Counted from the stretch's first letter, positions 9,113 to 19,059 are shown. The stretch: DNA of 64,000 nucleotides from an uncultured Pseudomonadota bacterium (GCA_903921785.1 CAIXRH010000337.1:1-64000), one strand, 5' to 3'. Translations and numbers: made by a program. The notes: generated from the letters alone by a model not told the origin.

Positions 9113-11668
9113 CTAAGCCCGCGCCTCCGACCACCCCGCGCCGGGCGAGACCAGACCGTCGGCACCCGCGACGAGCACCTCGGTCCGCACCACCCGCGTA
9201 CTTGAAGGGAGACCGAGCAACTTCACGTAATCCTTGGCCTTTCCGGGCTTCGCGTCCACCACGCCGAGGCCCAACTCCACGACCCCGTCGTCCCGAACCC
9301 TCAGGTGACGGATCATGCCGCGCACGTCGATCGTGAGCAGGCCCGACTTTGACTTCCGGGCGATCTTGAGCTCGGTGGTCTCGAGGAGCGACCAGGCGGC
9401 GGCGCGGAGCACGTCCACGTCCATCCCGGAGATGAGCTGGTACTCCCAGCCGATCACCTCGCCCATGAGCGCGTTGGCCTTCAGTGGCACCTCGATCCCG
9501 CCGAGCACGAGGAAGCCGGCCGGGGCCGTCTCGCGGAGGGCCGCCGTGAACGCCGCGACATCCCGGCGAGCGCTCAAACGAACGTCGAGGTACTCGGCGA
9601 GGCTCTCTTCGCCGCTCGGAAGCGCGCTGGAGAAGTCGATGCGCGGGTGGGGGTGGAAGCCCTGCGTGTACGCGATGGGCGCCTCCACACGCCGAAGCGC
9701 GCGGACCCACACGTTCTGCCACTCCAGGTGGCCGAGGAACCGCGCTTCGCCGATACGACCGATCCGGAACCGCAGCCGCTGCACGGCCTCCGGCTCCTTG
9801 GTGACCGTGACCGTCGGCCGCACCCACGCCGCCTCGTCCTTCCGGCCTTCGATGGCGCCGCGGAGCATCGACGCGCAGAGCTCGCGCTCCACGTCGATCA
9901 CCCCGCACTTGTGGCACTTCTTCTGGCGGCAGTCCGGCGCGTGCTGGAGCTGCATCGCCCGCTCCCAGTCCGCGACGAACCACTCCTTGGGGATGTGGAT
10001 GTCGATGTGGTCCCAGGGCAGGCGCTCGTCGAGCGCGCGCTCACGGAGCGCGTTCTTCACGTCGAAGTTCGTCTTCTCGATGGCGCGCTGCCAGGCGCCG
10101 AAGTTGAGGTGTTCGCCCCAGGCGTCCATGCGCGCGCCTTCTTGCCAGGCGGCCTCGATGAGGTCGGCGGCGCGGCGATCACTGCGGGAGACGAGCCCTT
10201 CGAGGAAGGTCTCCTCCGGGTGGTGGCGGCCGAACTTGATGCTCTTCATGGTGCGGATGCGGTCGAGGAGCAGCGCCTGCTTTCGCTCGGTCTCCCCGAT
10301 GTCGATCTGCTCGGCCCACTGGAACGGAGTGAACGGCTTGGGCACGAAGGTGCTCACGCCGGTGTGCACCATGGCCTGGGAATTCTTCTTCTTGCCAGCC
10401 CACAAGGTGCGGCGGCAGAGGTCGGCGATGGCGACGACGTCTTCGTCACGCTCGGTGGGCAGGCCGATCATGAAGTAGGTCTTCACGTGATCCCAGCCCT
10501 TGTCGTAGGCGGCCGAGGCCATCTCGATGAGCTCTTCGTCCGGAATCCACTTGTTGATCACCGCGCGCAGCCGGGGCGTCGCCGCCTCGGGCGCGAACGT
10601 GAGGCCGGTGCGCCGGGTGGTCGCGGCCATGTCCGCGAGGTCCACCGAGAAGCTGTCCAGCCGCAACGACGGTAACGACACCGTGACCTTCGTCTCCGCC
10701 GCGACCTGCGCCGTGCGCGCGACGAGCCCCCGGACGTGGGAGTGGTCGCAGGTGGAGAGCGAAACGAGCGACACCTCGTCGTAGCCGGTGGCCGCGAGCG
10801 TGCGCCGCATCAGCGACTCCACGTCGTCGATCGAGCGTTCCCGCACGGGGCGCGTGGTCATCCCCGCCTGGCAGAACCGGCAGCCCTGGGTGCAGCCGCG
10901 CAGCACCTCAAGAGAGACCCGGTCGTGCACCTGCTCGGTGTAGGGCACGAGGTAGTTCACCGGGAACTGCTCGGCCGTGAGCTTCTTCGCGGTGCGCTTG
11001 CGGATCTTCGGGGCGTCCAACGGGGGGCGGATGGAGCCGTCCGCGAGGGTCTCCATCGGGTACAGTGAGGGCACGTAGACGCCCTCGATCGCCGCGAGCG
11101 CCTGCAGGCGGGCCTCGCGCCCGGAGACGCTGCGGAAGACCTCGGCGATCTCGATCACCACGTCCTCTCCGTCGCCGATGACGAAGAAGTCCATGAACGG
11201 GGCGAGCGGCTCGGGGTTGAACACCGACGGCCCCCCGGCGAAGACGAGCGGGTGCCCCTCCCTGCGGTTGGCGGCGCGGATGGGCATCCCCGCGAGGTCG
11301 ATCATGTTCACGATGTTGGTGAACGTGAGCTCGGATTGCAGGGTGAAGCCGAGGCCGTCGAAGTGGTGCAGCTCGTCCTTGCTCTCGAGCGCGAAGAGGT
11401 GATGTCCGCCTTCGCGCAGGGCCTTCTCCATGTCCGCCGCGGGCGCGTACACCCGCTCGGCCCACACGTCCGGGAGGCGGTTGAGGATGGCGTAGAGGAT
11501 GTGGAGGCCGAGGTTGCCAAGCCCCAGATCGTACAGGTCCGGGAAGGCGAGCGCGAGGCGCACCTTGGAGCCCGGCTTGAAGCTGCGGTTGAGCTCGGTG
11601 CCGAGGTAGCGGCTGGGACGCTCCACGCGGGCGAGGATGTCGTCGGAGAGGACCCGGGAGAGGTTCAT
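9113..11668 (-). CDS. TIGR03960-type B12-binding/radical SAM protein with C-terminal DUF2344-like domain
   Basis: Radical SAM CxxxCxxC in 'LEVLRGCTQGCRFCQAGMTTRP'; 'APDCRQKKCHKCGVID'; C-terminal 'RLRFRIGRIGEARFLGHLEWQNVWVRALRRVEAPIAYTQGFHPHPRIDFSSALPSGEES'. Confidence 0.92.
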   Translation of the reverse strand: MNLSRVLSDDILARVERPSRYLGTELNRSFKPGSKVRLALAFPDLYDLGLGNLGLHILYAILNRLPDVWAERVYAPAADMEKALREGGHHLFALESKDELHHFDGLGFTLQSELTFTNIVNMIDLAGMPIRAANRREGHPLVFAGGPSVFNPEPLAPFMDFFVIGDGEDVVIEIAEVFRSVSGREARLQALAAIEGVYVPSLYPMETLADGSIRPPLDAPKIRKRTAKKLTAEQFPVNYLVPYTEQVHDRVSLEVLRGCTQGCRFCQAGMTTRPVRERSIDDVESLMRRTLAATGYDEVSLVSLSTCDHSHVRGLVARTAQVAAETKVTVSLPSLRLDSFSVDLADMAATTRRTGLTFAPEAATPRLRAVINKWIPDEELIEMASAAYDKGWDHVKTYFMIGLPTERDEDVVAIADLCRRTLWAGKKKNSQAMVHTGVSTFVPKPFTPFQWAEQIDIGETERKQALLLDRIRTMKSIKFGRHHPEETFLEGLVSRSDRRAADLIEAAWQEGARMDAWGEHLNFGAWQRAIEKTNFDVKNALRERALDERLPWDHIDIHIPKEWFVADWERAMQLQHAPDCRQKKCHKCGVIDVERELCASMLRGAIEGRKDEAAWVRPTVTVTKEPEAVQRLRFRIGRIGEARFLGHLEWQNVWVRALRRVEAPIAYTQGFHPHPRIDFSSALPSGEESLAEYLDVRLSARRDVAAFTAALRETAPAGFLVLGGIEVPLKANALMGEVIGWEYQLISGMDVDVLRAAAWSLLETTELKIARKSKSGLLTIDVRGMIRHLRVRDDGVVELGLGVVDAKPGKAKDYVKLLGLPSSTRVVRTEVLVAGADGLVSPGAGWSEARA

Positions 11669-11738
11669 GGTCGGCGGCTATTGCACGAGGCCCCGAGGGG
11701 CACGCGCGGACCGCGTGCGTTCTGGATAGCCCGTACCC

Positions 11739-13235
11739 ATGCCCACCTTGGGGGAGAGCATCGCGCGCCGCCGGGTCTTCTGGACCCTGGTGGTGCTCGT
11801 CGTCGCGCCCACCGTCGCGCTGTTCGCCTATGGGCTCGCCGGCCTCAAGGACCGCGCCGACGCGGAGGAGGGCCGGCTCCACGAACGGTACGCGTTGCAG
11901 GCCCGCGAGCTGGAGTCCGCGCTGCTCGCCCGGCTCGGCGAAGAGGACGACCACCTCCGGCGCACCCTGTCCGCGACCCCGCCCGACGCGCTCGACCTCG
12001 CCATCGCCACCTACGGGCAGCAGAGCGGGGTGGTGAACAACGTCTGGAAGCTCGACGATCCCACCCTGCCCCCCGAGGTGGTCCCCGCCGCCACCCGCCT
12101 CACCGAGGCCTCGCCGGTCACGGTGCTGCCCCGCCGCGATGAGGGCGATCTCGCGGTGAGCCGGGTGAAGGAGGGGCTCGTGGTCGCCTACCGCCTCGAT
12201 GCCCGGGTGGTCGACGCCGTGGCGCTCCCCGAGCTGGTCGGTCGGCTCTTCCCCAACGAGCGGGCCCGATACCACCTCCGCGCGGCGGCCGGAGATGCGG
12301 CCGGCGCCCCTGTCTCGTTCGAGGGGCTCCGTCGCCGCATGGCGAGCACGCTCCTCGAAGACGAACCCTTCGTCACCCGGCCGTTGGGGCCGCCGCTCTC
12401 GCACTGGCGCATCGAGGTGACCGAGCCCGACGTCTCCGAGGCGACGGTCCCCGGGCTCCGGGCCACGATGATCGTGCTCTTCGCGATCACCGTCGTCGGC
12501 GTGATCCTCATGGGCCGGGCGGTGGTGCAGCAGACCCGGCTCTCCCGCCTCCAGACCGACTTCGTCTCCAACGTGAGCCACGAGCTGCGCACTCCGCTGA
12601 CCTCCATCCGCCTCTTCGTGGAGACGCTCCAGAGCGGCCGGGTGAAGGACCCCGAGAAGGTCGCGGAGTGCCTGGCGATCATCGCCGGCGAGACCGACCG
12701 CCTCTCCCGGAAGATCGAGCGGGTGCTCACCTGGGCCCGCATGGAGGCGGGCCGCCGGGTCTACGAGCTGCGCCCGGTGTCGCCCCAGGAGATCGTCGAC
12801 CTCACCCGCTCTGCCTTCCGCGCCTACGACCTGGAGCATGTCACCGAGTTCACCGTGGATGTCGCGGCGGAACTGCCGCTCGTCACCGCCGATCCCGACG
12901 CGATCGTCGAGGCGCTGCTGAACCTCCTCGGCAACGCCCGGAAGTACGGTGGGCCGGACGTGCACATCCGGCTGCGGGCCGTCCATGAACCCCCGGGCGT
13001 GCGCTTCGTCGTGGAGGACGACGGGCCGGGAATCCCCCTCTTCGAGCAGCGTCGGGTGTTCGAGAAGTTCTACCGCTCCGACGGCCTCCTCTCCCGGCGC
13101 TCCGAGGGCAGCGGCCTGGGGCTGGCGATCGTGGCCGGCATCGTGACCGCTCACAAGGGCCGGGTTGGCCTCGAATCGGTGGAGCGGACGGGGTCGCGGT
13201 TCACCATCTGGCTTCCGCCGTCTACAACGGCTTGA
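11739..13235 (+). CDS. Sensor histidine kinase
   Basis: Two TMs flanking a sensor region; H-box 'NVSHELRTPLTSIRLFVETL', N-box 'LLNLLGNARKYG', 'VEDDGPGIP', 'GSGLGLAIVAGIV'. Confidence 0.95.
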   Translation: MPTLGESIARRRVFWTLVVLVVAPTVALFAYGLAGLKDRADAEEGRLHERYALQARELESALLARLGEEDDHLRRTLSATPPDALDLAIATYGQQSGVVNNVWKLDDPTLPPEVVPAATRLTEASPVTVLPRRDEGDLAVSRVKEGLVVAYRLDARVVDAVALPELVGRLFPNERARYHLRAAAGDAAGAPVSFEGLRRRMASTLLEDEPFVTRPLGPPLSHWRIEVTEPDVSEATVPGLRATMIVLFAITVVGVILMGRAVVQQTRLSRLQTDFVSNVSHELRTPLTSIRLFVETLQSGRVKDPEKVAECLAIIAGETDRLSRKIERVLTWARMEAGRRVYELRPVSPQEIVDLTRSAFRAYDLEHVTEFTVDVAAELPLVTADPDAIVEALLNLLGNARKYGGPDVHIRLRAVHEPPGVRFVVEDDGPGIPLFEQRRVFEKFYRSDGLLSRRSEGSGLGLAIVAGIVTAHKGRVGLESVERTGSRFTIWLPPSTTA

Positions 13236-13261
13236 CAGGTCTACGGCGGCTGACCGATACT
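13232..13261 (+). promoter_or_regulatory. Sigma70-type promoter for the Thr/Asp-rich lipoprotein
   Basis: TTGACA - 18 nt - GATACT, followed by GAGGAG ribosome binding site and ATG at 13283; the -35 box overlaps the kinase stop codon. Confidence 0.55.
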
Positions 13262-13282
13262 GCGCCCTCCTGAGGAGACTCC

Positions 13283-13993
13283 ATGCGCTACCCCATCCTG
13301 GCCCTGCTCGCGCTCGCCGCCTGCGCCGTCGAATCCGATCCCTGCGGTCCCACCATGGGCCGGGCGGACGACGGAAACTGCTACCCGCTCGACCTCGGTG
13401 GCGACACCGGCTCCGGCAGCGACACCGACACGGCCGCGGACACCGGTGACACCGACATGGACACCGACACCGACACCAACACGGATACGAGCACGGACAC
13501 CGGCACCGACACCGGGAAGGACACCGGCACCGACACCGGGAAGGACACCGGCACCGACACTGGCGTGGACACCGGGAAGGACACCGCCATCGACACGGGC
13601 ACCGACACCGCCGTCGACACGGGCACCACCTCCGGCGGCACCGCCACGTTCGAGGGCAACTACGCCGCGATGGGCACCGTCACCTCTTCCGCGGTGTGCC
13701 TCTTCTCGGTGTACGACGAAGCCGACCTCGACGCTTCCGGGAACCCGGATGTGGCCGGCGGCGCGGTCGCGCTCGGCAACACCCCGTTCACCTGCCCGAC
13801 CGCTTCGGGCTCGCCGGTCGCGTTCTCGGTCACCGCGAGCATCGGCACCTCCACGTCCGTGGGCCTCTCGGTCACCATCGATCCCGACGGCGACCCCACC
13901 ACGTTCGACGCGATGGCCGGCTCCGCGAAGAACAACCCCTGGGCCGTCTCCGACGGCGCCACGGTGACGGGGCTCCAGATCAAGACGATGTAG
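13283..13993 (+). CDS. Lipoprotein with Thr/Asp/Gly tandem-repeat linker
   Basis: MRYPILALLALAACAVESDPCGPTMGRADDGNCYPLDLGGDTGSGSDTDTAADTGDTDMDTDTDTNTDTSTDTGTDTGKDTGTDTGKDT...; strong ribosome binding site and promoter. Confidence 0.9.
   Translation: MRYPILALLALAACAVESDPCGPTMGRADDGNCYPLDLGGDTGSGSDTDTAADTGDTDMDTDTDTNTDTSTDTGTDTGKDTGTDTGKDTGTDTGVDTGKDTAIDTGTDTAVDTGTTSGGTATFEGNYAAMGTVTSSAVCLFSVYDEADLDASGNPDVAGGAVALGNTPFTCPTASGSPVAFSVTASIGTSTSVGLSVTIDPDGDPTTFDAMAGSAKNNPWAVSDGATVTGLQIKTM
13419..13631 (+). repeat. In-frame tandem repeats encoding (D-T-G/D-T-D)n
   Basis: Repeated 'gacaccggcaccgacaccgggaag' 24-mers and 6-mer derivatives in the lipoprotein. Confidence 0.85.
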
Positions 13994-13996
13994 GGC

Positions 13997-14290
13997 GTGT
14001 TCGCGCTCCTCTGGCTCGCATGCACGCCGGCGCCCCCTGGGCCGGCGGCCGCTGGTTCGCCGTCGGCGGCGCTCGCGGTGCGCGTGTCGGAGGTGCAGAC
14101 AAAGGCCGCAGACGTGGCCGCGCGCGCCAATGATCTCGGCGCGCGATTCGACGCGTTGCGGACCGCCGCGCCCGAGGCGCGGGCGGCGCAGGTGGCGGCG
14201 CTTCGCGAGGAGGCGGCGGCACTTCAGACCCTGGCAAGGGAGTCCCAGGCCGAGGTGAAGGCCGTGGAGGCCTCCGCTCAGGTCTGGTGA
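13997..14290 (+). CDS. Small putative lipoprotein
   Basis: GTG-start ORF MFALLWLACTPAPPGPAAAGSPSAALAVRVSEVQTKAADVAARANDL...; 3' end overlaps the convergent gene by 13 bp. Confidence 0.6.
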   Translation: MFALLWLACTPAPPGPAAAGSPSAALAVRVSEVQTKAADVAARANDLGARFDALRTAAPEARAAQVAALREEAAALQTLARESQAEVKAVEASAQVW

Positions 14291-16005
14291 CGACGCCGCG
14301 CGCGGAGCGCCAGTCCGGCGCCGATCGCGAGGAGGCCGGCGTTGGCCGCACCGCTCCCGCAGCCGCACCCTCCCGCGCCAACGGCGTCGGGAGCGTCGGG
14401 ATCGGTGCCGAGCACCCACTCCTCCCCGTTGGTGAAGCCGTCGCCGTCGAGATCGCCGGCGGCGTCGTCGTGCGCGGGGTCGAGTCCGTGGGCGCGCTCC
14501 CAGTCGTCGCCCATGCCGTCGTGATCGTCGTCGACCGGCAGCACCAGGTCGAGGCCGTCGAGCACGTCGCCGTGGTTGACGAGGAGGACGCCCGCGGCGT
14601 CCGCCGAGCGGGCGGCTTCGTACCAGGTCGTGGCATAGCCGGGATCTCCCGGGCAATACCAGTAGAAGGCGGCGTCCACCGTCACGGTGGTCGCGTCGAC
14701 GCCCCGAATGGTGTAGGCGCCGTCCCGGTCGGTCGTCGCCGTCCACTGACGTTGGGCGCCGGTCGTCTCCACGGCCTCCACGCGCGCGCCGTACACCGGC
14801 TCGCCCCGGTCGTCGGTGACGGTGCCGGAGAGCACGGCGCCACGCTCCAGCGGGAGCTCCAGGTCCGTGGCGCCATCTACCTGGAAAACCAGGGGCTCAC
14901 CCGTTCCATCCACGATGAAGCCGGAGGTGAAGCCGGCGTCCTGCCCGTAGACGTAGACGTAGTAGTTTCCAGCATATAGCCCGCCGATGCTCACCTCCCC
15001 CTCAGGGGTGAGCTGGTCGCCGCGGCCGACGGTGTAGGTGTCGTTGTAGACGAGCACCGACACGCCATCGAACGACCCCTCCCCTAGGGCCTGGAGCGTG
15101 AGGCGGCTCTCGGTGGGCAGCGAGACGTCCACGGTCGCGTCCGCGCCTTCGTCGGGCACGGGGTAGCTGCCGCCCGGGCGGTCGCTTCCGGGGTAATACG
15201 TGGTCGCCAGCCCGGGTGACGACGCCCAGACCACCACGTCTCCAGGCGGGAGCCCATCGGCAGCGTAGGCGCCGTCGAGCCCCACCGTCTCCGTGAGGAT
15301 CTGTTGGGAGGAGTAGACGTAGACCTGCCCCTCGGCGACCGCGCCGTCGGGGCCGGAGATGACGCCGGAGACCCGGATGCCGTCGAGCAGCGCGACGTCG
15401 CCGACGTCGGTCTCGACCCCGGCGGCGAACGAGCCCCGCTCGCTCTCGCCCTCCGTGTAGCTCGGCCCAGCGTATTGCCGTGGCCAGCCCGAACCCTCCA
15501 CGGACACGTAGAACGCGGAGCCGGCGGCCTCCGCGTCGAGGCCAGAGATCGCGAAGCGCCCGTCGTCGTCCGTGGTGTCGTTGCGCTCGATGAGCCCGGT
15601 CCGCGGCTCGGCGCCGTACGCGGTCACCCGCATACCACCGATCGGCGTCCCCGCGAGATCCACCACCCTGCCGGTCACCGACGCGCCGGTCTCCAGCGCC
15701 TCGTCCACCCCGGCGACGACGCTGGACTCCGCCGGGAGCTGCACGACCTCGGCCGAGCAGGTGTCCCAGGCGCCGCCGTAGAACCGGTCGCCGTGGGGAT
15801 CGTAGTTCGGGGGCAGAAAACGCAGCCGGTAGCCGCCGGGCGGCAACCCCTGGAGGGTCCACTCGCCGCCGCTGCGGGTCGTCGCCGCCGCGTAGTTGAA
15901 GCGCACGTCGTACGCGTACACCGTCGCCCCGACGATCGGCTGACCGTCGGCGCCGGTGAGCGTGCCCGAGAGCTCAGCCGCGAACGCGGCTGCCAGCCAG
16001 ATCAC
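14278..16005 (-). CDS. Secreted carboxypeptidase-regulatory-like/Ig-fold repeat protein with MYXO-CTERM-like tail
   Basis: Signal peptide MIWLAAAFAAELSGTLTGADGQPIVGATVYAYD; repeated CarboxypepD_reg-like modules; C-terminus GGCGCGSGAANAGLLAIGAGLALRARRRHQT. Confidence 0.9.
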   Translation of the reverse strand: MIWLAAAFAAELSGTLTGADGQPIVGATVYAYDVRFNYAAATTRSGGEWTLQGLPPGGYRLRFLPPNYDPHGDRFYGGAWDTCSAEVVQLPAESSVVAGVDEALETGASVTGRVVDLAGTPIGGMRVTAYGAEPRTGLIERNDTTDDDGRFAISGLDAEAAGSAFYVSVEGSGWPRQYAGPSYTEGESERGSFAAGVETDVGDVALLDGIRVSGVISGPDGAVAEGQVYVYSSQQILTETVGLDGAYAADGLPPGDVVVWASSPGLATTYYPGSDRPGGSYPVPDEGADATVDVSLPTESRLTLQALGEGSFDGVSVLVYNDTYTVGRGDQLTPEGEVSIGGLYAGNYYVYVYGQDAGFTSGFIVDGTGEPLVFQVDGATDLELPLERGAVLSGTVTDDRGEPVYGARVEAVETTGAQRQWTATTDRDGAYTIRGVDATTVTVDAAFYWYCPGDPGYATTWYEAARSADAAGVLLVNHGDVLDGLDLVLPVDDDHDGMGDDWERAHGLDPAHDDAAGDLDGDGFTNGEEWVLGTDPDAPDAVGAGGCGCGSGAANAGLLAIGAGLALRARRRHQT

Positions 16006-16750
16006 GCGGCGCCTCCCGGGGGCCGACGCCCGCCTTGGTGAGCCGGCGGAGCACGCCGGAGTCCCCCTCTTCGTCCACCTCGACGGTGATCGCCGCGCGG
16101 TCCAGCTTGAACCAGTCGATCACGGCGAGGATCCCCTCCCCGTAGCCGCTGGTCGCGGTGGAGACGAGCACGAGCGTGTCCGGAGAGGCGACGTGTTGGC
16201 GAACCCAGGCCTCCGCCGCGTCGATCCCCACGGGGCGCGCGCGCACAGGGTCCCACACCGTGAGCGCGACGCCGAGCGCAGCGCAGGCCAGCGGCAGCGG
16301 CGTGCCCGGCACGATCAGGCCGAGCAGCGAGAACGCGAGGATCACCGAGAAGGCCCACTCGTGCGGCCGTCGCACGTCGAGCGCCAGCGCCACGATCCGC
16401 CGAATCGGCCGCCGGACCGGCTCGCCGACGATGAGCGTCCACGCGGCGGCCCTCGGCCAGCCGCCCCCGCCGGAGCGCAGCGCTACGGCGACCAGCGCCG
16501 CCAGGAGCGCCGCCGGCCGACCGACACCGGGCAGCGCCCATCCGAGCGCACCCGCCACGACGGCGACGAGCGCGGCGGCGAGCGCGTCCCGGTTCGCGGG
16601 CACCCGCGCGGGGTGACCGAAGACCCGGACCGGCACGCCGAGATCGCGAAGCCGAGCCTCCAACGCGGTCACTCCGCTTCGGGCGCGGGCGCCCACCAAG
16701 AGCGGAGGGCTGGAGGCGGCGGGCGGCGCTGCGGCAGATACGACGGACAT
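15974..16750 (-). CDS. Integral membrane hypothetical protein
   Basis: [45 protein letters not shown]... with several TMs and a hydrophilic C-terminus 'DTLVLVSTATSGYGEGILAVIDWFKLDRAAITVEVDEEG'. Confidence 0.75.
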   Translation of the reverse strand: MSVVSAAAPPAASSPPLLVGARARSGVTALEARLRDLGVPVRVFGHPARVPANRDALAAALVAVVAGALGWALPGVGRPAALLAALVAVALRSGGGGWPRAAAWTLIVGEPVRRPIRRIVALALDVRRPHEWAFSVILAFSLLGLIVPGTPLPLACAALGVALTVWDPVRARPVGIDAAEAWVRQHVASPDTLVLVSTATSGYGEGILAVIDWFKLDRAAITVEVDEEGDSGVLRRLTKAGVGPREAPRDLAGSRVRG

Positions 16751-16838
16751 CGGATGCCCGTAAGCATACCCCGGCGCCGCGCGACCTTGCCGAACGGGGT
16801 GCAACCCCGTAGGATTGCGCCGCAGCGAGGGTCATCGG

Positions 16839-17603
16839 ATGCGTTTCCGCGGAAAGGAATACACGGGCAAGGGGCAGGTCATCGCCATCGTCGACAGCGG
16901 CGTGGACGTTCGCGACCCCCGATTGGCCAAGGCGAGCCTCACCGGCTGGAACATCTCGCTCAACGCTACCGCCCACGCGTTGTTGGCCTCCGACTTCGCG
17001 GATGAGAACGGGCACGGCACCGAGATCGCCGCTGCGGTGCACGCGGTCGCCCCCGAAGCGCAGCTGATGTGCATCAAGATCATGGACGCGAAGCTGCGCA
17101 CCAGCGCCGACCTGATGGCGGCCGCCATCGAGACCGCCGCGCGCAACGGCGCCTCCGTCATCAACCTCTCGCTCGGTACGCCGAACATGGGCAAGGCGCT
17201 CCTGTTGCGCGACTGCTGCGCGTTGGCGGTGGAGCGCGGCGCGGTGGTGATCGCCGCCGCTCACCCGAAGGGAGAGCGGGCCTACCCGGCGGACCTCCCC
17301 GAGGCCGTGGGTGTCGCCAGCCACCCGGACTGTCCGGCGGAGAAGTTCTACTACTTCGCGCCGCACCGCTTCCCCGCCCGGCAGTGGGGCGCGCTCTCCG
17401 GCAAGTTCCTCGGCCACGGGTACACCGCGGTGGCGGCCGGGCAGGAGCGCGGCGCGTACAAGGGCTCGGGGCTCGCCACGGCGAACCTCAGCGCCCGCAT
17501 GGCCTGCCTCCGGGAAGCCCTCCCCGGTGAGCCGCCGGTGAACGTGATCGAGCATCTCCGCCAGATCGCGCTCACGCCGGTGCCCGAGATCGGGTACGCC
17601 TGA
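16839..17603 (+). CDS. S8 subtilisin-like fold protein, catalytic Ser apparently replaced
   Basis: MRFRGKEYTGKGQVIAIVDSGVDVRD (Asp motif), ENGHGTEIAAAVHAVAPEAQLMCIKIMD (His motif), KGSGLATANLSARMA where GTSxA is expected; no signal peptide. Confidence 0.88.
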   Translation: MRFRGKEYTGKGQVIAIVDSGVDVRDPRLAKASLTGWNISLNATAHALLASDFADENGHGTEIAAAVHAVAPEAQLMCIKIMDAKLRTSADLMAAAIETAARNGASVINLSLGTPNMGKALLLRDCCALAVERGAVVIAAAHPKGERAYPADLPEAVGVASHPDCPAEKFYYFAPHRFPARQWGALSGKFLGHGYTAVAAGQERGAYKGSGLATANLSARMACLREALPGEPPVNVIEHLRQIALTPVPEIGYA

Positions 17604-17604
17604 G

Positions 17605-19059
17605 GTGCTCTGGCTCGTCGCCACCGCGGCCGCGAGCCCGATGGAGTTCTATGGCTTCGGGGCCCGGAAGATGGGCCGAGGCGGCGGCGGCGTGGCCCTC
17701 TCCGAGGGCGCGGAGTCGATCCTCCAGAACCCCGCCGCGCTCGCCGGGCAGCGGTACCCCCAGGCCTCCCTCGGCTACGTGGACGTAGGCACCGAGTTCA
17801 CGCCCATCCCCGACGTGTACTGGGACACCAACCGCGACGGGCTGGTCGACGACGAAGACCCCCCGCTGGACGTCGGCCCGCACATCGATCCCGTGCGTGG
17901 CTTCATGCTCGGCGTCACCCGGCCGATCGGCCCGATGTTCTCCTTCGGCCTCGGCCTGTTCCTGCCGACGGACCGGCTGATCCGCCTGCAGACCTTCGAG
18001 CCCCAGCTCCCGACCTACTTCCTGTACCAGAACCGGGCTCAACGCTACGAGCTGGCGATCGGGGCGGGCGTACGTCCCATCTGGGGACTCTCGATCGGCG
18101 GCGGCTTCCAGATGATCCCGCGCGCGAGCTACTCCATCGACGCCACGATGGACCTGACCGTCTCCGGCGCCCAGTCCGGCGACACCGAGGCGGGCGATGT
18201 GGTGGGCGTGGCGCTCGACGTCCATGACATGTCGCTGGACCTCCAGCCCGGCTTCGCCCCGATCGTGGCGCTGCACTGGGACGCCGGCCAGGCGATCCCG
18301 GCGCTCGACGGCCTGCAGATCGGCGGCTCCTGGCGCGGCGAGGCCGGCCTGCCGGTGGACGTCGACATCAACCTCCAGGTCAACGCCCGCTCCGCCGACA
18401 TGGGCGACCTGGATCCGGTGGTGCTCCCCTTGTACCTGGGGATCAGCCTCGGGGTGTTCGACCACTACACCCCCGAGCAGCTCAACCTCGGCGCCGCCTA
18501 CACCATCGCCCACACCGCCACCATCACCGCCGATGTGAAGCGCACGGCGTGGGACCAGATGACGCCGAGCATCGCGCGCGTCACCCACCTCACGGTCAAT
18601 GGCGCCGGGATCGAGATCCCCGATGGCGAAGCCGGGGACGGGAACCCGTTCGACGTGGTGCTCCGGCCGACCTGGTCGCCTCGCCTCGGGGTGGAGGTGG
18701 CGATGCCGCGGTTCAAGCTGTGGCCCCGCTTCGGGGAGTGGGAGATCGACGTTCGCGGCGGCGTCGGCTTCGAGCCGACCCCGCTGGTGAGCCAGTCCAC
18801 GGACACCGCGCTCCTCGACGGTGACCGCACGCTGTTCGCCCTCGGCCTCGGCTTCGAGCACGACGACCCGTTCCGCACCGAGGGCAACGAACGACGGATG
18901 CGCCTCGACGGCTTCTTCCAGTACCACATCGTGCAGTCCGGCTCACTCGATCGGGGAGACCCGGGCACCCCCACGGCGGGTTATTCGGTGGACGGGTCGC
19001 CGATCCCCATCGGCGGGCACCTCCTGGCCGCCGGCGTGCAGTGGGGTCTCGAGTACTGA
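17605..19059 (+). CDS. OmpP1/FadL-family outer membrane protein
   Basis: GTG start MLWLVATAAASPMEFYGFGARKMGRGGGGVALSEGAESILQNPAALAG..., beta-barrel alternation, C-terminal ...GVQWGLEY. Confidence 0.85.
   Translation: MLWLVATAAASPMEFYGFGARKMGRGGGGVALSEGAESILQNPAALAGQRYPQASLGYVDVGTEFTPIPDVYWDTNRDGLVDDEDPPLDVGPHIDPVRGFMLGVTRPIGPMFSFGLGLFLPTDRLIRLQTFEPQLPTYFLYQNRAQRYELAIGAGVRPIWGLSIGGGFQMIPRASYSIDATMDLTVSGAQSGDTEAGDVVGVALDVHDMSLDLQPGFAPIVALHWDAGQAIPALDGLQIGGSWRGEAGLPVDVDINLQVNARSADMGDLDPVVLPLYLGISLGVFDHYTPEQLNLGAAYTIAHTATITADVKRTAWDQMTPSIARVTHLTVNGAGIEIPDGEAGDGNPFDVVLRPTWSPRLGVEVAMPRFKLWPRFGEWEIDVRGGVGFEPTPLVSQSTDTALLDGDRTLFALGLGFEHDDPFRTEGNERRMRLDGFFQYHIVQSGSLDRGDPGTPTAGYSVDGSPIPIGGHLLAAGVQWGLEY

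Noticed and set aside
10908-13154. 748-aa minus-strand ORF over the histidine kinase and radical SAM gene
   Set aside because: Shadow of both genes; includes the radical SAM gene in a wrong frame.
13419-13631. CRISPR-like array in the 24-bp repeats
   Set aside because: Repeats are contiguous, in-frame and without spacers; they encode a Thr/Asp linker.
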